From positions 1-14,973 of the forward strand of contig JAQWCP010000014.1 of NCBI GenBank assembly GCA_028705905.1: 14,973 nucleotides of DNA, in the 5' to 3' direction. The DNA comes from Oscillospiraceae bacterium. GTDB taxonomy: Bacteria; Bacillota; Clostridia; Oscillospirales; Oscillospiraceae. Below the pieces are notes generated by a model that was not told the origin of the DNA, did no database searches, and worked only from the letters and a program-made list of their open reading frames with translations. Positions 12,733 to 14,973 of this stretch are shown piece by piece; the stretch's first letter is position 1; every line of letters starts with the position of its first letter. The translations under genes were made by a program, and so were the position numbers.

Positions 12733-14108
12733 AGGAAGCGCTTCAAGAAGAAATGATGGACCTTGTGGTGGTGGGCGGCGGCCCCTGCGGGATGGCCGCC
12801 GCCGCCGCCGCCCGGGGGGCGGGGCTTTCCCGGGTGCTGTTGCTGGAACAGGGCGACACATTGGGCGGCGTCCTGCCCCAATGCATCCACGACGGCTTTG
12901 GCCCGGAGCAGCAGACAGGGCCGGAATATGCCTTGGACTTACGAGATCAAGTGGATCGGGCGGGGGTCATAGTGGAGACGAAGACGACGGCCCTCCATGT
13001 GTCTGGCCAAGGGCCATATACGCTTTGGGCCGCTGGCCCCCATTTGGGAGCCAAACAGATCCCCGCCCGGAGCATTCTCTTTGCCACCGGGTGCAGAGAA
13101 CGCACCCGTGGTCAGTTGCGCATCCCCGGCGCCCGACCCGCCGGGGTTTTCACGGCGGGCGCCGCCCAGTGGATGATGAATGTGCAAAATATGCTGCCGG
13201 GTAAATCCGTTTTGATTTTGGGTTTGGGCAATATCGGCCTCATCATGGCCCGCCGTCTGACCTTGGAGGGCGTAAAGGTGAAGGGAATCGTCGGGGAGCG
13301 GGCCAGCGGCCTGATGCGCAATTATGTACAGTGTGTGAAAGACTGGTCCATCCCTGTCTACTGGGGTCATACGATCTGCTCCATCCATGGCCGCCGCCGG
13401 CTCCGGGGCGTGACCATCGCCCCGCTGAACTCTGCCGGACAGATGGATTTGGGGAAAAAGCAATATCTGCCCTGTGACACATTGCTTGTGGCGGCAGGGT
13501 TGATCCCTGAGCAAGCTCTCTTTGCCGGCAGAGAGGACGTTGCATATTTGGATGGCTCGACGGCCATTCAAAATGGCGGTGCGCTCTTTGCCTGCGGCAA
13601 TGCCGTCCGGGTCTATGACACGGTAGAGGAAGTGACGGCTTGGGGGGCTTATGCCGGGCAAGTGGCGGCGCGGCGCCTGTTGGGGGCGGCTGACGCCCTG
13701 CAGACCCTGCCCCCCGTGGGGGTGGAAGCCCGTAAATTGCAAGAGGCAGATCTGGTTTCCTTGCAGGAGGAAGATACGCTGTTTTGTCTCCTCTGCCCCA
13801 AGGGGTGCAGGCTCCAATTCGGAGCAGATGGCAGCCTGAAGGGGAACGGATGCGCCGCCGGAGCACGCTTCGCAGAGGAAGAGCGCAGCGCACCCCGGCG
13901 CATGGTAACTGCGACAGTGCGCCTTTTGGGGGGCGCACAGCCGCTGCTGCCGGTGAAGACAAGTGTGCCTGTGCCGAAGGAAAAAGCGCTGGAAGTGGCG
14001 CGTGTCTGTAAACGGCTGAAGGTCCAAGCGCCCATCACCCGGGGGACTGTGCTGATCCCCCAAGTGGGCGGCACGGCGGCCGATTTGCTGGCGGCGAGCG
14101 ATGGTTAG
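12729..14108 (+). CDS. FAD/NAD-dependent oxidoreductase fused to a DUF1667 domain
   Basis: 459 residues. Residues 1-345 form a two-dinucleotide-fold oxidoreductase: FAD motif VVVGGGPCG (13-21), LGGVLPQCIHDGFG, ATGCRER, NAD motif GLGNIG (165-170) and a C-terminal FAD segment with FACGNAVRVYDTVEEVT. Residues ~346-459 are a DUF1667 domain: C353, C356 and C360 (CLLCPKGC), C375 in GNGC, then a stretch with TATVRLLGG, LLPVKTSVPVPK and TRGTVLIPQV. In Thermotoga and many Clostridia this domain is a separate gene beside a GlpA-like and a similar oxidoreductase gene; here it is joined. The four cysteines could hold an iron-sulphur cluster. ATG 12729 overlaps the previous stop (ATGA), with AAGG/GAAGG motifs ahead. 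It probably passes electrons between the GlpA-like partner and NAD(H) or another carrier; this role is inferred. Confidence 0.88.
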   Translation: MKEALQEEMMDLVVVGGGPCGMAAAAAARGAGLSRVLLLEQGDTLGGVLPQCIHDGFGPEQQTGPEYALDLRDQVDRAGVIVETKTTALHVSGQGPYTLWAAGPHLGAKQIPARSILFATGCRERTRGQLRIPGARPAGVFTAGAAQWMMNVQNMLPGKSVLILGLGNIGLIMARRLTLEGVKVKGIVGERASGLMRNYVQCVKDWSIPVYWGHTICSIHGRRRLRGVTIAPLNSAGQMDLGKKQYLPCDTLLVAAGLIPEQALFAGREDVAYLDGSTAIQNGGALFACGNAVRVYDTVEEVTAWGAYAGQVAARRLLGAADALQTLPPVGVEARKLQEADLVSLQEEDTLFCLLCPKGCRLQFGADGSLKGNGCAAGARFAEEERSAPRRMVTATVRLLGGAQPLLPVKTSVPVPKEKALEVARVCKRLKVQAPITRGTVLIPQVGGTAADLLAASDG

Positions 14109-14288
14109 GCCCTGCTTGAACACCGGAAAAACGCCAAACCGACAGGTCTTTTTCTACCATGCGGCGTTGGGCTCACGGAAAGTCTGTCAGAAGTTTTGTG
14201 GGGGATTGGTTTGCCCCAAGAAAAGAGCGGTTGCCCTTTGGGCGTTTCATGGGCTTTCAACCAGGCGAGAGAGAAAGGACGGAGCCAT
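14109..14288 (+). other. 180-nt gap before the FecCD gene, no clear signal
   Basis: I find no convincing sigma-A promoter, intrinsic terminator or cobalamin-type riboswitch core. Weak pairings exist, AACGCC 14130-14135 with GGCGTT 14163-14168 and GCCCTTTGGGC at 14233-14243. An overlapping 63-codon ORF lacks support. The permease may be read through from the upstream operon. Confidence 0.5.
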
Positions 14289-14973
14289 TTGAAAAAACGA
14301 ATGATTGCCTGTCTCTGTATTGCGCCGTTTCTGGCGGCGCTCATCTCCCTTTTCGTAGGGCGCTACACCATCCCGTTGCAAGAGGTATTCTGCATTCTGC
14401 TGGGGAACGGCCAGCAGACGGAGAGTATTACCGTGGTTTTGCAGCTTCGTCTGCCCCGGATCATCGCCGCCGCCTTTGTGGGAGCCGGCCTTGCAGCCAG
14501 CGGCACGGCGTTTCAGGGGGTATTTCAAAATCCGCTGGTGAGCTCCGGCCTTTTGGGTGTTTCCGCCGGCGCCGGCTTTGGCGCGGCGCTGGCCATCGTC
14601 TTGCTGCCCGTGGCGTGGGCCACCTATCCCGTTGCATTTGCCTTCGGTGTGCTGGCCGTCCTTCTCAGCTACTGGATTGCGCGGATTTATAAAACGGTAC
14701 CTCCCATTATGCTGGTGCTGGGCGGCACCATTGTGACGGCAATGTTTCAGGCACTGCTCTCTCTGCTCAAATATGTGGCGGATCCGGAGCGACAACTCCC
14801 CGCCATTGTCTATTGGTTAATGGGCAGTCTGTCCTCTGTGGGATACGGGGACTTTTGGGCGCTTATCCCCATTTCACTGGGGCTTTTGATGTTGCTTATT
14901 TTGTCCCATCAAATCAATGTCCTTGCCATGGGCGAGAAAGAGGCCCGCACCTTGGGTGTGGACGTTGCCAGGG
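14289..14973 (+). CDS. FecCD/BtuC-family ABC importer permease, 3'-truncated by the window edge
   Basis: Membrane permease of type II ABC importers for siderophores, heme or cobalamin. The frame has no stop to the window end (228 codons seen; the family is about 320-350). Start TTG 14289: AAAGGA at 14274-14279 lies 9 nt upstream, while the later in-frame ATG 14301 has poor spacing. Translation begins MKKRMIACLCIAPFLAALIS. Family hallmarks: LRLPRIIAAAFVGAGLAASG, then FQGVFQNPLVSSGLLGVSAGAGFGA, the later PAIVYWLMGSLSSVGY and MGEKEARTLGVDVAR, which forms the coupling helix region. Several hydrophobic helices are visible. It follows the redox operon by 180 nt. Its binding protein and ATPase are expected downstream, outside the window. 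Substrate cannot be read from this part. Confidence 0.92.
   Translation, partial: MKKRMIACLCIAPFLAALISLFVGRYTIPLQEVFCILLGNGQQTESITVVLQLRLPRIIAAAFVGAGLAASGTAFQGVFQNPLVSSGLLGVSAGAGFGAALAIVLLPVAWATYPVAFAFGVLAVLLSYWIARIYKTVPPIMLVLGGTIVTAMFQALLSLLKYVADPERQLPAIVYWLMGSLSSVGYGDFWALIPISLGLLMLLILSHQINVLAMGEKEARTLGVDVAR

Noticed and set aside
12939..14123. 394-codon minus-strand frame opposite the DUF1667 fusion gene
   Set aside because: Antisense shadow in a GC-rich gene; no motif or RBS.
14109..14288. Cobalamin riboswitch before the FecCD permease
   Set aside because: I could not find the conserved B12-box or core segments; a covariance search would settle it.
14101..14292. 63-codon ORF between the fusion gene and the permease
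   Set aside because: No ribosome binding site, overlaps the end of the previous gene and shows no recognisable features.
14159..14692. 177-codon + frame overlapping the FecCD gene
   Set aside because: It is out of frame with the clear FecCD translation, which shows family motifs throughout and no stop.

Overview
The window looks like part of a chromosome from an anaerobic, gut-type Clostridia (Oscillospiraceae-like) bacterium. This is inferred from moderately GC-rich genes separated by AT-rich intergenic regions, AGGAGG-type ribosome binding sites, sigma-A promoters, SLH-anchored and InlB-repeat surface proteins, and anaerobic GlpA-type flavoenzymes. The species cannot be named from the sequence alone. 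All real genes are on the + strand, and both ends of the window cut through genes.

Layout. (1) 2-2824: the 3' part of recN (DNA repair ATPase) and a complete tyrS (tyrosyl-tRNA synthetase), closed by a strong intrinsic terminator at 2845-2890. (2) 2891-3903: a heavily structured regulatory region with a 10-bp-arm hairpin, a possible 11- or 16-codon peptide ORF with a perfect Shine-Dalgarno, two inverted repeats and a palindrome, and a near-consensus promoter. It leads into a GPR1/FUN34/YaaH (AceTr) family transporter, probably for acetate or succinate. (3) 3904-4666: 763 bp without a recognised gene. It holds four hairpins, the last a clear terminator, then a second near-consensus promoter and a leader of about 370 nt with many possible RNA helices. 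(4) 4667-11272: three exported proteins in a row. A has three N-terminal SLH domains, seven InlB-type repeats and a C-terminal region I do not recognise. B has two Ig-like domains, a Pro/Ser linker and three C-terminal SLH domains. C has one Ig-like domain, a Pro/Ser/Thr-rich linker and a C-terminal membrane anchor. (5) 11269-14108: two flavoenzymes. One is GlpA-like with a BFD-type [2Fe-2S] domain; the other is a two-Rossmann FAD/NAD oxidoreductase fused to a DUF1667 cysteine domain. (6) 14289 to the edge: a FecCD-family ABC importer permease that runs off the window.

How they may work together. Genes A to E are spaced like one transcription unit: gaps of 23 and 79 nt, then two 4-base ATGA overlaps. 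The surface proteins therefore appear translationally coupled to a redox pair resembling the anaerobic glycerol-3-phosphate dehydrogenase system. With the FecCD permease next, the locus may be a surface-capture, import and redox module, but the substrate is not visible. The least explained items are the structured leader of gene A, the structured region before the AceTr gene, the C-terminal half of A, and the coupling of wall-anchored proteins to cytoplasmic flavoenzymes.
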